NCBI RefSeq assembly: GCF_041734735.1
Contig: NC_134899.1
Span: forward strand, 5,230,649 to 5,294,648
Direction: 5' to 3'
Length of the DNA: 64,000 nt
Origin: Babylonia areolata
Taxonomy: Eukaryota > Mollusca > Gastropoda > Neogastropoda > Buccinidae
Position 1 is the first letter of the stretch. Every line of letters begins with the position of its first letter. Below the pieces are notes generated by a model. The model had not been told where the DNA came from. It made no database searches and worked only from the letters and a program-made list of their open reading frames with translations. The position numbers were made by a program, and so were the translations under genes. Positions 1-11,331 of this stretch are shown piece after piece.

Positions 1-47
1 AAGACCAGCATAGCTGGAGAGTGCTGCCAACATCCAAGACAGGGCAA

Positions 48-272
48 CACTTCAAGGCTGAAGGTCCCACAGCCTTTTACAGCCATCAGGGGCAGTTAAT
101 TCATGTCCACTTGGGGCTCAGCATAGGAAGGTGGGGCCGTTTTAACCTTCCCTAAAACATGTTAGTTACCCATTCACACCTGGGGGGAGTGAGAAAAATC
201 GGAGTTCACTGCCTTTCCCCCAAGGACAGACAACACCATGCCAAAATGGGCCACGTGGGCAACAGGCGTAAT
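48..272. repeat. Dispersed repeat family R, copy 1
   Basis: Shares CCACAGCCTTTTA, then an AGGAAGG.GGGCC block and TTTTAACCTTCCC with copies at 9270-9425 and 8060-8120, in the same order and spacing. It continues with GAAAAATCGGAGTT and CCAAGGACAGACAACACCATG. Looks like an old SINE, probably with its head lost; orientation uncertain. Confidence 0.6.
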
Positions 273-1329
273 GAAAAAAGAAAGAGAGAGAAACAACTCA
301 AACAAACCCTGCTGACCCATTGTCAAAGGGAGAAAGAGGACGCTATGGACAACTCAAGCTAAAGAAAAAAGAATACAAACCATACAATTCATTTTCAGTC
401 CACAGACACGAAAGACTATTAGTTACATGACCACAATGAGCGATAAAGCACACAGATGATGAACAAGGGAACAGAAATGTTCCCTGACAAATGGAGCTAA
501 CTGAAAATGTCATTTGTTACAAGAATACAGATGCCAGGTTTTATTTACACTTGCACATCCTTTAGCGCCGTTATTATACATATAATACAACAATGACATA
601 TTTATACATATATATCAGACTGAAATCACATCCAGGACTTTTACTTAATAAATGAGCTGGAGCAAGAATGGAGGGGAGGGGGGAGGGGGTAAGGGTGGAG
701 GTGTCAGGAATATGGTGGCTGAAGAAACAAACACACCATTCAAAGGCAGAACTGTTCTCATCAAACATCGACCAAAAATAAAAAATAAAAAGAGGCACAG
801 TTACCAGTGCCATTAATAATACAACCAACAGTTTATCACTCTGAATGTCCATCTTGGACATGATGAACTTAAGTATCAAAAAAAGAAAGAAAGAAAGAAA
901 AAAGAAACAAACTCCCACACATGAAAGCAAAACGCTGATATGGGACAAACCCATCACAGTGACATCTTTCTCTCATCTGGGGAAGGGGAGCAGTTCAGCT
1001 GTCCCGTTTTCCAAATAAGCGAGACCAAGAGAAAAAAAAGAGTGACTGATTCACTGACTTTAACGAGTGTCTGCTGTCTGGCTATGGCCCCATGTTGAAC
1101 TATAAGTTACATGGCTTGAGAGAGAAAAAAATTACTCTTCCTGAACACAATCTAAGCACTTTTTAAAATGCATTCATTTGTTTATTGATTTTGTACTCAA
1201 CCAAAATTCATTCAAACCTGCATTGAGCCATATCTCATTCAAAACATCTCAATCTGTGGAAACAATCCTGACAAGTAGGTCTTTTTGGATTTTTGTTTTG
1301 ATTGCTGTCAAATTAAGTGCAAAGCGCAA

Positions 1330-1420
1330 GTGCACTCTAAAGTAACTCACCACCACTGATGCAAGCTGTTTGGTTAAATACACTTACCATGTCAAACTGA
1401 TGCAAATCAGGCCTCCTGGT
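1330..1420 (-). repeat. Short dispersed repeat related to the insert at 13924
   Basis: The reverse complement of 1386-1407 equals bases within 13924-13987, and similarity continues a few bases on both sides (GCCT..TTTGCATCAG). The shared block is about 36 bp. The family is not recognised. Confidence 0.45.
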
Positions 1421-3885
1421 TTGTTCTGTTTGGCTAAATTTCAAGGCTGACTCAGAAATAAGACATCTCGCCAAGCTGACCCTCATCCAGCCAAACAAAT
1501 CCTTGGCTAAATAAAATGACTCATCCTAATGGCCACCACTAACTTATCAAAGTCAATTAGCTAGCTGGTCTGTATTTGCCAACTTTTTCATGCATCTGAA
1601 ATATTTTCTTGCATGCTTGTTTTGTGTACCTTTCAAGCAAGCAATAACTACATCAGTGAATAGGCTACAATGCCCAACATTTCAAACCCCAAATAACTAC
1701 CACTATACTCTGCCCTTAGCAATAGGTCTGCTTCACCTATCTGGCCAAGAGAAAAGTTGTCCCTGAGTACCTTCTGTAGACGGTTCTCCTGAAATAAGTT
1801 CACACACAGAACTACACTCACACACACACACACACACATCACACTGAAATGTTTAGGTGGCCCTGCCGCGTGATGATAAGTGCTCTTTCAGGGATACCAG
1901 CCCCAGAAAACATCATGCAGGAACATCTGATGGTGTGGCTACATTGTATGGGAAATATAAAAAAAAAATAATGTAAGGACAAATAGGTTTGAAGCCTGTG
2001 CCTGTTACAGCAGTAATGTGTACCAATGTGTGTGGTTATATCATGCTTCACAGAATATTCCACTTTCCTTTTTTGCCTCCTTTCTAGCACCAAATACTAT
2101 CCCCTGGGTCCTCCAATTCCCAAGGAAAAAACACCATTTTTCCTGCATCCATTTTGACTTTTGTTAGTTCTACACTCTCCACATTTGGGCTTTTCTGTCC
2201 AACAAAAGCTTTATATCTTTCTTACATATACTGGCAATTTCCCTTTCAACAAAAGTATGTACATTCATGATTTGTGTGTGAAACTGCACCTTGTGCAATC
2301 TCCCCCCCCCTCCCCCCGCCCCCCATTTTCTGTGATACTTCAAGCCTGCAACTTGTTCATGTGCCAACTTCCATTTTCTTGAATATTTTCCTTGCATGTC
2401 AGCTTGCACAAGTTAAATACCTTTGTTCATTTATCCTCACAGTTCATGAGCTTCCTTGACTGACCATGCCTTCCACAGCCCATAAATACAGTTCTGTGCC
2501 AATGTCAACACTGACCGACAACCATCCTCAGTGAGATGTGGAAAATTGCGTGACAAAATTTACTGTTCTGTCACAATGTATCTCACACACAAAAGTAAAA
2601 ATTTGGAAAAAAATTTCCTGTCCTTACCTATTTGAACACTTAACCTCTCTATAATCACTGGCTTCAGACATATCAGTACATGTCCATCAAATCTTGCGAT
2701 CTGTATGAAAATGAAACAAAAATTCAATAACACTAAAAAAAAATTCTTAAAACATTGATTGAGTAGTTATTCTCATTTGTAAGCCTTTTGAGCTCCCCAT
2801 GGTGATTATCTTGAACAAGACACACACAGAATAACTCACTCTCCAACCACTTTCTCAAGAAGAATTTTGCTCTCAACATCAGGCCAGTCAACATCTACCC
2901 TGTTTCATCTACATAAAAAAAGACAAGTGGAATAAATACCAAAACATTTTTTTTTTTTAATTAAAAAAAGGATAAATACAAGAAGAAACGTTTCCTTTTT
3001 TTTTTTATCAGAGTAAATAAGATGTCAGAAGATGGAGTGAGCACTGGCTAGACATGTGAAACTCCTTCCATCAGTCAAGAGGAGAAAGGGGTGGACAGGC
3101 AGTGGGTACAGCTGAACACCCCTCATCATGTATTAACCAAAAAGCATTCCACAAACCTGAAAAAATCATGCAAAATTCATATGCAAAGAATGCATGCAAA
3201 GTTTGCATCAGAAGAAAACCGCACTGTCCATTCATAGACAATAAGAATAACCCACCAGTTTTGATTGAAACAATGGCGCCAATATATCCAAAGCAAGTAC
3301 TCTGTGTCGGAAATGAGAGAATTATGAATGCAGTCCTGTTGCTAGGGAAAAAGAGATGTGAAGTGTAGAGGAAGAATTGGTTCTGGGTGAAAAAACAATT
3401 TGAAGTTCAGGCAAACAACACAGTGCTTGCAACAACCTGATCCAGGAATGTGGTTTTCATGGAGATCTCTTCAAGAAATACAGATAATTTACAAGTAATT
3501 AGTTCAAAATATTTATAAGGAATCTGGTAGAGAGGGACCTTATTAAACTGCCTCAGCCAAAAAGGTATCTGTTCAAAGATTGGTAAAATTTGCGTGCAAA
3601 GTCTAAAGTTTCATTCCCTTGTCTGAAAATAAAAGTTTTGCAGCAAAGTTTGAGCAAAATTTGGGTCTATGAATTTCACGTTGGTTTCTCAAGTCTAAGG
3701 AATTTAACCTGGACACCATGAAGACTGAGATAAAAGGAATAGGAGTAGCAAAGACCCACTGTCTGGAGGGGAATAGTTACAACTGAAACCAAAACCCACT
3801 ATCTAAAGACTGGAAGATCAGAAGCAACTAGGACCAACTAAACAAGAACAGACACAACAAAAGCTCCCTAATGAGTATCAGTTGA

Positions 3886-4290
3886 ACACTGGCTGAGTGG
3901 AAATGCGTCCGCCTGGAAAGCGAGAGAATCAGAGGGTACATGACAGAATCCTACACTCACCAGATTTTTCTCCCCCTCCACAATTTGAGTGGTGTTCTGG
4001 ACTAGTCATTTGGATGAGACAATAAAATGAGGTCCCATGTGCAGTATGCACTTAGCTCATGTAAAAAGTGTTTTTTTAACCACAGCAACAAACGGGTTGT
4101 CCCTGCGGGAATTCTGAAGAAATAATTCCATTTTGACAGGAAAAGAAATACATTTGCAGGCAGTAATTTATGTATTTAAAAAAAAAAAAGAAAAAAAAAG
4201 GGGGTGGCGCTACATTGTGCTCTCCTAGGGGAAAGATGCCTGAATTTCACACAGAGAAATCTGTTGTGTCAAAAAGTAATACAATACAAT
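3886..4290 (+). mobile_element. tRNA-derived SINE family 1, near full length
   Basis: Begins with a tRNA-like head (GTCCGCCTGGAAAGCGAGAG), then TCTCCCCCTCCAC, GAGTGGTGTTCTGGA, GCAGTATGCACTTAGC, GGTTGTCCCTG, GGTGGCGCTACATTG and GAATTTCACACAGAGAAATC, ending in an A/ATAC-rich tail. Six other copies in the window share this order. Confidence 0.85.
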
Positions 4291-4321
4291 AAAATAGAAA
4301 CAACAAAACCAACTATCTAAT

Positions 4322-4445
4322 GAGGAATACAGTATCAGTATCAGTATCTCAAGGAGGCATCACTGCGTTTGGTCAAATCCATATACGCTACACCACATCT
4401 GCCAAGCAGCAGCATAACCCAACACACTTAGTCAGGCCTTGAGAA
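4322..4445 (-). repeat. LINE 3'-end box with short tandem tail, copy 1
   Basis: On the minus strand: CAAGGCCTGACTAAGTGTGT, GCTGCTGCTTGGCAGATGTG, GTGTAGCGTATATGGATTTG, GTGATGCCTCCTTGAGATAC, then a (TGATAC)n tail. The same ~110-bp box occurs at 31106-31222, 37112-37225 and 41636-41722. Confidence 0.7.
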
Positions 4446-5319
4446 AAAAAATTAAAAATTAAAAAAATACAACAAAACAGAAAGGGCAAAAAAACGACAA
4501 AGAAAAGAGAAATAGAAACAACAACGAACAAAATACACAATCAAAAGACTAAAAGAGGAATAGGAATGACAAAAGACTTGAGCGTCCAAAGAGGTACAAG
4601 AACAAAGACTGATCTTCCAAAGAGGAGTAGACAAAACAAGACTATCCCCAAACTAATACAGTACCAGGAAAATACCAATTCTCTAGAAGACAAACAGGAA
4701 CATACACAAAAAAAGTACCCCCCAACAAGGAAGAGAAATGACAAAAGACTTGACAAGTGAACACAGGGTTATGGCAGTGTTATTCAGGCGCCTAATCAAA
4801 CATGTGTCATCAATGATACTTAAAGATGATTCACACTTCACAAGCAATTCTCAACAAAAACAAAAGTTGAGCAAAGGAATCTTTCCTTCCATTTTTCCTC
4901 TTCCACCATTTACATAAGGCTGTTACATCTCTCCCCTCCTTGCAAAAACGCTCTAAAATGTCTTCAATAAAAGAACTTCAATTCTATTATTCAAATCTGC
5001 ATCTGTCCCATCAGTGAAAAATCAGTGTTCCTGTTTTTCAAAGTTTGAAATAAATAATGACCATAATTTCCTTGCTGAATGAGGTGACTTGACAGAAAAA
5101 GACAAATAATTGAAATACTTCTTTTTAAGGCGTTAATTGAGCAAAAGAATATTTTTCTTTTTTGTGCCAAAAAAGCAAGGACTTTTTTCCCCACATCTTT
5201 CAGAGGTGATGAATGATAAATGGTGATGGCTATGATGACAATGCTGCTATGGGGGGTCCATTTAGGTCTGGGACTTCTTGACAAGGTTGTACTCTGTGCT
5301 TTCTTTTAAATGTATCTTG

Positions 5320-5490
5320 CGTCAAACAGGCCCAAAAGGCACAGACATCTGCCATTCAAGTTTCCTTAAGACACATCTGTTGAAATGGAGGACTGTCTGT
5401 GTGGTCCCGGTCTTCCCATTTGAAACTTGATCACACTTAACTCGGAGCAGATTGGGCTCAAACCCATGTCCTCCCACTTCACCACAGGGA
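5320..5490 (-). repeat. Possible SINE with a tRNA-like promoter, minus orientation
   Basis: The minus strand carries GGGTTTGAGCCC, a B-box-like word, downstream of GGTGAAGTGGGAGGACATG. No second copy in the window, so it is only a candidate. Confidence 0.25.
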
Positions 5491-5624
5491 CTTGTAACAT
5501 TTCTTTTCACTTCTATCTCTCTCTCTCTCTTTTTTTTGTTTTTCTTTTTTTAGCAGTGCCTAAAGAGCCTGACTAGCAAGCAAGTGTCCATGTGTTAAAA
5601 TTCCTTAAGTTTACCCGGATTTTT

Positions 5625-5900
5625 GCTTTCCCACATCCTCTCCACTAAACCTTGGTGGCCTGAAAGACAATTAATAAAGGCCCCACGTGCAGCATGTGTG
5701 CACATAATGCATGTGAAAGAACCCACAGTAACAAAACAGCTGTCCCTGGCAACATCTGATAGACATATCCATTTTGATAGTAAAGCAAATAACTTGCAGA
5801 CAGAATAAAGGGGGAAAAAATGGCTGGTGCTGCATAATGGCAACACACTCTCCCTGGAGCGAGCAGTCCGAATTAATGTGACAGAATGTAATATAATTAA
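5625..5900 (+). mobile_element. SINE family 1, 5'-truncated copy
   Basis: Starts within the body (CATCCTCTCCACTAAACCTT), then GCAGCATGTGTGCAC, AGAACCCACAGTAACAAAAC, GCTGTCCCTGGCAAC, and CACTCTCCCTGGAGCGAGCA. The tRNA head is missing. It abuts a family 2 tail at 5918. Confidence 0.75.
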
Positions 5901-5917
5901 ACTGGCTTTATTGAAAC

Positions 5918-6062
5918 TAATGATGAGCACCCAGTGGCAGCCATCTGTCAGCTCTACCCAGTAGGCAGCCTGTTGTGCAAATGATCCTGTATTTGTAAAG
6001 CGCTTAAAGTTTGGTCTCTGACCGAGGATAGGCGCGAAATGAGTATCCATATCAATCAATCA
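5918..6062 (+). mobile_element. SINE family 2, 3' end only
   Basis: Matches the last ~140 bp of the 33205 copy: GATGAGCACCCAGTGGCAGC, AGTAGGCAGCCTGTTGTGC, AAAGCGCTTAAAGTTTGGTC, ATGAGTATCCATATCAATCA. Confidence 0.8.
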
Positions 6063-6244
6063 ATACCATAGTTTGAAAAAATAAATATAGAAAAAAATAA
6101 ATAGTGAGAAATCTTCAATGTCATGGTATCTGCAATATTCAAAATGAAATATGACCATCCACAGTGGAGAACCTTCAACTTAATGAGTCAAGAGAAAAAC
6201 CAAAGTTTATGTCTATGATTTGATCCAGAAATATCTACCCACAT

Positions 6245-6366
6245 GCACCTGTTCCGCAGCAGGCTACCACTCCATTCAAACAAGAGTAACTGACCTTTCC
6301 ACTGGGCACCTGTTCCACAGCAGGCTGCCACTCCATTTTAACTAGAGTAACTGACCTTTCCACTGG
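6245..6366. repeat. Tandem duplication, 61 bp x 2
   Basis: GCACCTGTTCC.CAGCAGGCT..CACTCCATT...ACTAGAGTAACTGACC is repeated with a 61-bp period and a few differences, ending CTTTCCACTGG in both units. Confidence 0.85.
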
Positions 6367-8059
6367 CCAGTGACTCAAAAAAAAAGAAAGTTTACAAAAA
6401 CAGAGAAGGTGGGTGGGACATTCATTTAATTACACAAGAACACGTCATAGGCAAAGGTGTATAATGCAAGCTAACTCAAAGGCAAAAAATACAAACCAGC
6501 TGAACAGTCTTTTTCATCTAACCAACAGCATATAGTGCATGCATCAATATCAAGTCAGCAGAAGCAAGCAATATAATTCAGAGATATCTACGATAAGATG
6601 CGCCTAAGAAGTAAGTCTAAAGCATATATTAGTAATACACTGAACTGTGTGAGATCTGATCTTGTGACATGCGAGACATGTTCTTCAAAATGAATCATGA
6701 CATATAAGTGTGCAAGTACGTGCACACATGCACATGTACCCAATCAGACGCAAACACACACACACACAAACACATGTATTCACCAGTACACCTTATAAAA
6801 CAAACTGATACCCTCCCACACACAATGCAGACAAGTAAATTAAGTAAAATTTCAAAATTACACTCTATTGTCACTTATGGTCTTTTATATTTTCCTTCTC
6901 TCTCAAAATGGCCGTTCCATTTTTGTCCACAAATACATTCCTCTTCTATTCCTTTGTTGTTGTTGTTGTTGTTGTTGATGATAATGAATGCCCTCCACCC
7001 TCCCTCCCCAACACACACACACACACACACTCTACTTATTCCTCTCCTTCTCCTCCAAAACAGACATACAAACAGAATAATTTCTAAAAACCTGAGCTAA
7101 GTGTCTTCACATTAATTATTTTGTGAAACTAGGTAAGCCACCCAGACTGCCTGTATTAGCCAAGCAAAGATACCAACTGTGATTCGGGGCAACAGGTCAA
7201 ACTGAACTAAAAGAAGAAACTGAGCCCATATAGCCCCTAAACTGACACTATTTTTCACAAAATTTGCTGTGGCACAGACACAGATTACTTCATGCTGATA
7301 CAGCTGAAAGAAACGTACAATAGCTAAAAAATACCCAATCACATCTGCATATCATACTGTCGCCTTCAGTACATCAGCTAATAGTGTGACATAACATGTC
7401 AGCAACAGACTTGGCCTTCAATGATCATCGACTGTTACCTCCATGTTCGCTGGTACGTTGTTTTAAATGCCTCACCATTTTCACCCCAACATTTCAACAG
7501 CCATATTCGGTTTTCAGGGCAGCAAAAGACAGCACTGATACTGTGAACATGACAGCACTATTCAAACACATACTGATCATTATCATTACAAACTGGACTC
7601 TTTTGCTGTTGCTTCATTTTCCCTATTCTTTAACAGTAACTCTCAACTGACACATGAGAATCTGATTAATCACCACACAGTGGTGTGTCCAACAGAATGA
7701 ACAAGCATGTACACCTGTTGGAGCTTGAAGGTAATTCTCTTTCTAACAAAAAAAACAACAAAAAAAACCAAAAAAACATACACACACCACATCTATCATT
7801 ACTACAGGTGTCCACAATACTAGGTAACAGAAGAAAACAGATGGGTTTTTTTGCAAAGTCTTTTGAGTTACTTCAGTTTTATTGCATGACTTGTAATATA
7901 GCTCTTTTTTTTTTATTCTAAAATTACACTATAAACTGTAGAGCCATTTGGAAAAAAGCCCTGACCTGCCCCAACCAAACATGTAAGCAAAACATAAAAC
8001 CTCCTGCAAAATAGACATTTTCTCGTTCTGTTTCGTTTTTCCCTCCTCAATTAAAAGGG

Positions 8060-8120
8060 CATGACATATGAAGGCAGGGCCCAACCCTCTCCTTCTGCCA
8101 TTTTTACCTTCCCCAACCAA
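8060..8120. repeat. Dispersed repeat family R, short copy
   Basis: GAAGGCAGGGCCCAACCCTC followed by TCCTTCTGCCATTTTTACC and TTCCCCAACC matches the core of the 9270-9425 copy. Only about 60 bp are recognisable. Confidence 0.5.
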
Positions 8121-9008
8121 TCCCCCCCCCTCCCCCGAATATCTGTACTATAACAAAAAGTGAACTTTTAACTGAATTATGCTTGTTGTCACTTTTGTCT
8201 TTTCAACTGGAGATCAAGATCCACATCTTCTATCCTGTGAGACTAACGTTCAATGGAATAGGCTAAATTCCACTGATTAAGTACCCAACTGAAGAAGAAA
8301 ATTATTCTGAAAGAATTGAAAAGCTTGTTTGCTTCTGATCAGCTGTAATCAAACTTCTGCACTCAAAAAATGTAAGTAATGTTTCTGTTTTTTAATATCC
8401 ATTTGAAAGTGTGTGAAGTATGCATACAAATTTCAGAGCATATCATTTTGTGTTGTTACCCAAGTTCAGGTTCGCATGTATATATGCTGAGTCCAATGCA
8501 CCCCTTTTCTTTAAAAAGTTCTTCCACTCTAGCCAGCAGTCAACCTTTTCATTCATCTAAATTTTCGCAAGTCACACATTTTTCTCTGAATGACCAAGTT
8601 GAAAAAAACCATCGCCCACCAGTGTGGACAACAGCCCTTGCTGCAGAGAACATTGCACATACAGTCACACACACAGGGCCAGATGACCAAAGGTCTGTAG
8701 GTCTCCACATAATACAGATATACCATTCTACCATGCATAATCCCTGATCGCTTCTTTGTCACCCATCAGCTTAGAATGGGCATTGAGCTTACGGTGCAGT
8801 TTCAGTTTAGTCCATTTTGTGAAATATGTAAGACAAATCTGTGACAAGAAACAAGACGCTATTCTCTACAGACAACATGTAAGCTGAACAGCCATCTATT
8901 TCCACACTTCCTTTTGCTCTTTCGCTCACAGGCATAGATGCATGTGAGAACAAACACAGAGACATCACGTACACACACACACACACACACACACTGTAAC
9001 CATCATCA

Positions 9009-9180
9009 TCAATCACATTTTTCCACAAAACTGCCTGGAAACAGGCCGGTCTTGGATGTGCGTTCTTGTGTGCCTTTGTACCAGCCATCCTCCCGGCGTT
9101 TGTGGACGTGAACAATGTCTCCTATCTCCAGCTCCAGCTCATGGTCTGTCTGGGGCGGGTAAGGTACAATGCACCTGTAC
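9009..9180 (-). CDS. POSH (SH3RF1): POSH coding exon 12: SH3-4 and stop
   Basis: Encodes [56 protein letters not shown] and a TGA at 9011-9009. The near-terminal SH3 ending GLFPGSFVE is a hallmark of POSH. Acceptor AATTGCAG; AG+G restores the split Arg codon. Confidence 0.95.
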
Positions 9181-11300
9181 CTGCAATTCATCAACACAGG
9201 AGTCAGACCTGCACCATGTGACCTGCAAAAGGCTACCAGTACAACTGACTGTTAGTCCTACCTAATTCCAGGTTAAGTTTAAAGGTTCCACAGCCTTTTA
9301 TGGCAGTATATTCATATCCACTGTGTGTAGGACTTGGCACAGGAAGGCAGGGCCCAGTCCTCTCCTTCCACTGTTTTAACCTTCCCCAACCTAATTCAGG
9401 CACCCATTTACATCATTCACTTCCCGGTAACAAAAAGGACAGACAGAAATACGAAAAAACTTAGCTGTATGAAGAGCACAAGATCAGGAGTCAAGATGGC
9501 TGCCGGAAAAAGAGGAAGTTAGTCAGGGATACAGAGGGGAGTTAACCTACTTCAGGGAGGTTATCAGCTGTAGCTACTTTCATTTTCTCCGCATAGGCGG
9601 ATAGTACTTTGAACAGGACAGGAATCGGACTCCCTGACGGAGTCTGCACTCACGGTAAAGTATGTGTAGTGAAACCCAAATTTCTTTCTATATAAAACAC
9701 ATCCTGTTCGCCTCCTGTCATCATCACTTCATGTCTGCTAGTAGTAATCTTCAATCTTACATCTTTCCAATCTGAAATTAGACATTAATCACCAGGCCAG
9801 AAATATAAAAGTTACTGAACCTCATTTCAAATAGATTTAAAGAACACTCTAGCAACTCCAAACACTCACAGCTCCCGAATCTGTTTCACAACCAGTAAGC
9901 ACATGAATCAGTTTTACAACTTTAGTGACTATGACAGACACTTTCCAGCACAATGGAAAAAGACGAAGATGGGAGTGGGGATGGAAGAGAAAGTACAAAT
10001 AAAAAATCAATCAATAAATAAAGTTACCAGATTTCCCACTCATCTCCCTTCCATTGCTGAATAAAACTGGATTTCTTTCTTTTTCAATGAAAAAAAACCC
10101 CAGTTTCTTCTTAAAAAAAGACTATTATCAATTAAACTTAATACAAACTCTGGTATCACCAATGCCAGAGATCTGTCCAGACATCTGAACAAAGGAAGAT
10201 TGATTATAGTGACCTGTACAAACCTATCTTTGAAAAAAAAGAGAAAAAGTCTGGTTTGAAAAAGAATAAACAACAAAACTGCACATGCCTACCTTTCTCT
10301 GAGCTGAGTCTTGGATCTGAGTTTGGGCAGGGGAGAGGTGGACGAGTCGAGGGAAGCAGTCTTACGATGCTGGCTGCTTTCCCTTGGTGACCCCGGCGTG
10401 TTTCTCTCCGACGGAAATGACCCAGAACTGTACATATCAACAACAGTCAATAACAACACACACACAGTGCAAGACACTTCTTTATCTGATCAACTTAATG
10501 CATATGCTATGCTCATGGCAGTACATGAAAATAACAAACCTAACACATATATGCTATGCCAATGGCAGTACATGAAAAGATCAAACTTCACACATATATG
10601 CTATGCTTATGAGAAGATCAAACTTAACACAGAAATGCTATGATTTTCATATTAGCACATGAAAAGATTGTTATAATTCTGGACAGTTCATTTTCACATA
10701 AATACGCAGTTTATCATCTCATAAACGTGACACAAAAATGCTATGCTTTTTGCATAATGTTAACAGAGCTTTAGTTATATATCAAATACAAGAACTGACT
10801 TTTGCAATCTGTTCAGAAGCAAAAGGTAATATATTCAGTATTCAGAAAAAAATGCATAGTTTGAAAATAAAACAACTCAGGCAAATCTTATAATCTCCAG
10901 ATATTACAAGTTTGCATTTAAAACAAATCAAAATTCACAAAACAATCACCTATCTGCTGACACGACTGCATTAGGTGATTTTGGGGTCCCATCCCTCTGG
11001 TGAATTTGCAAATGGAAAAGGCCAGTGAGTGAGTGTGTATGTGAAAATGGGTTACTGAGTGTGAAGGAACTGAGTGTGTGTGGGTGGGCAGGGTGGGGTG
11101 GGGGGCATTGTGAGAGAGTGTGTAGTGTGCAGTAGTAGCAGTAGTAGTAGCAGCAACAGTAGAAGAAATAGTAGCAGTGGTAAGTAGTAGTCTTCAATTT
11201 TACATCTTTCCAATATGATATGAGAAAAGAAAGCAGGGTGGGTAGGGAGAAAGGAGAGGGGAGGAGGGCAAGAAAGGTGCCACTGTCTGTGCATGTATGC

Positions 11301-11331
<31 letters not shown>

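Larger units (their letters stand above)
1..9008 (-). other. POSH 3' UTR and/or downstream sequence; no gene recognised
   Basis: No open frame here shows a protein family I recognise. The region carries several repeat copies listed separately. Minus-strand AATAAA hexamers occur near 7912-7917, 7878-7883, 1178-1185 and 540-545; any could end the POSH transcript, so the 3' UTR length cannot be set by eye. Remaining stretches are AT-rich with short homopolymers and (CA)n runs. Confidence 0.5.
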
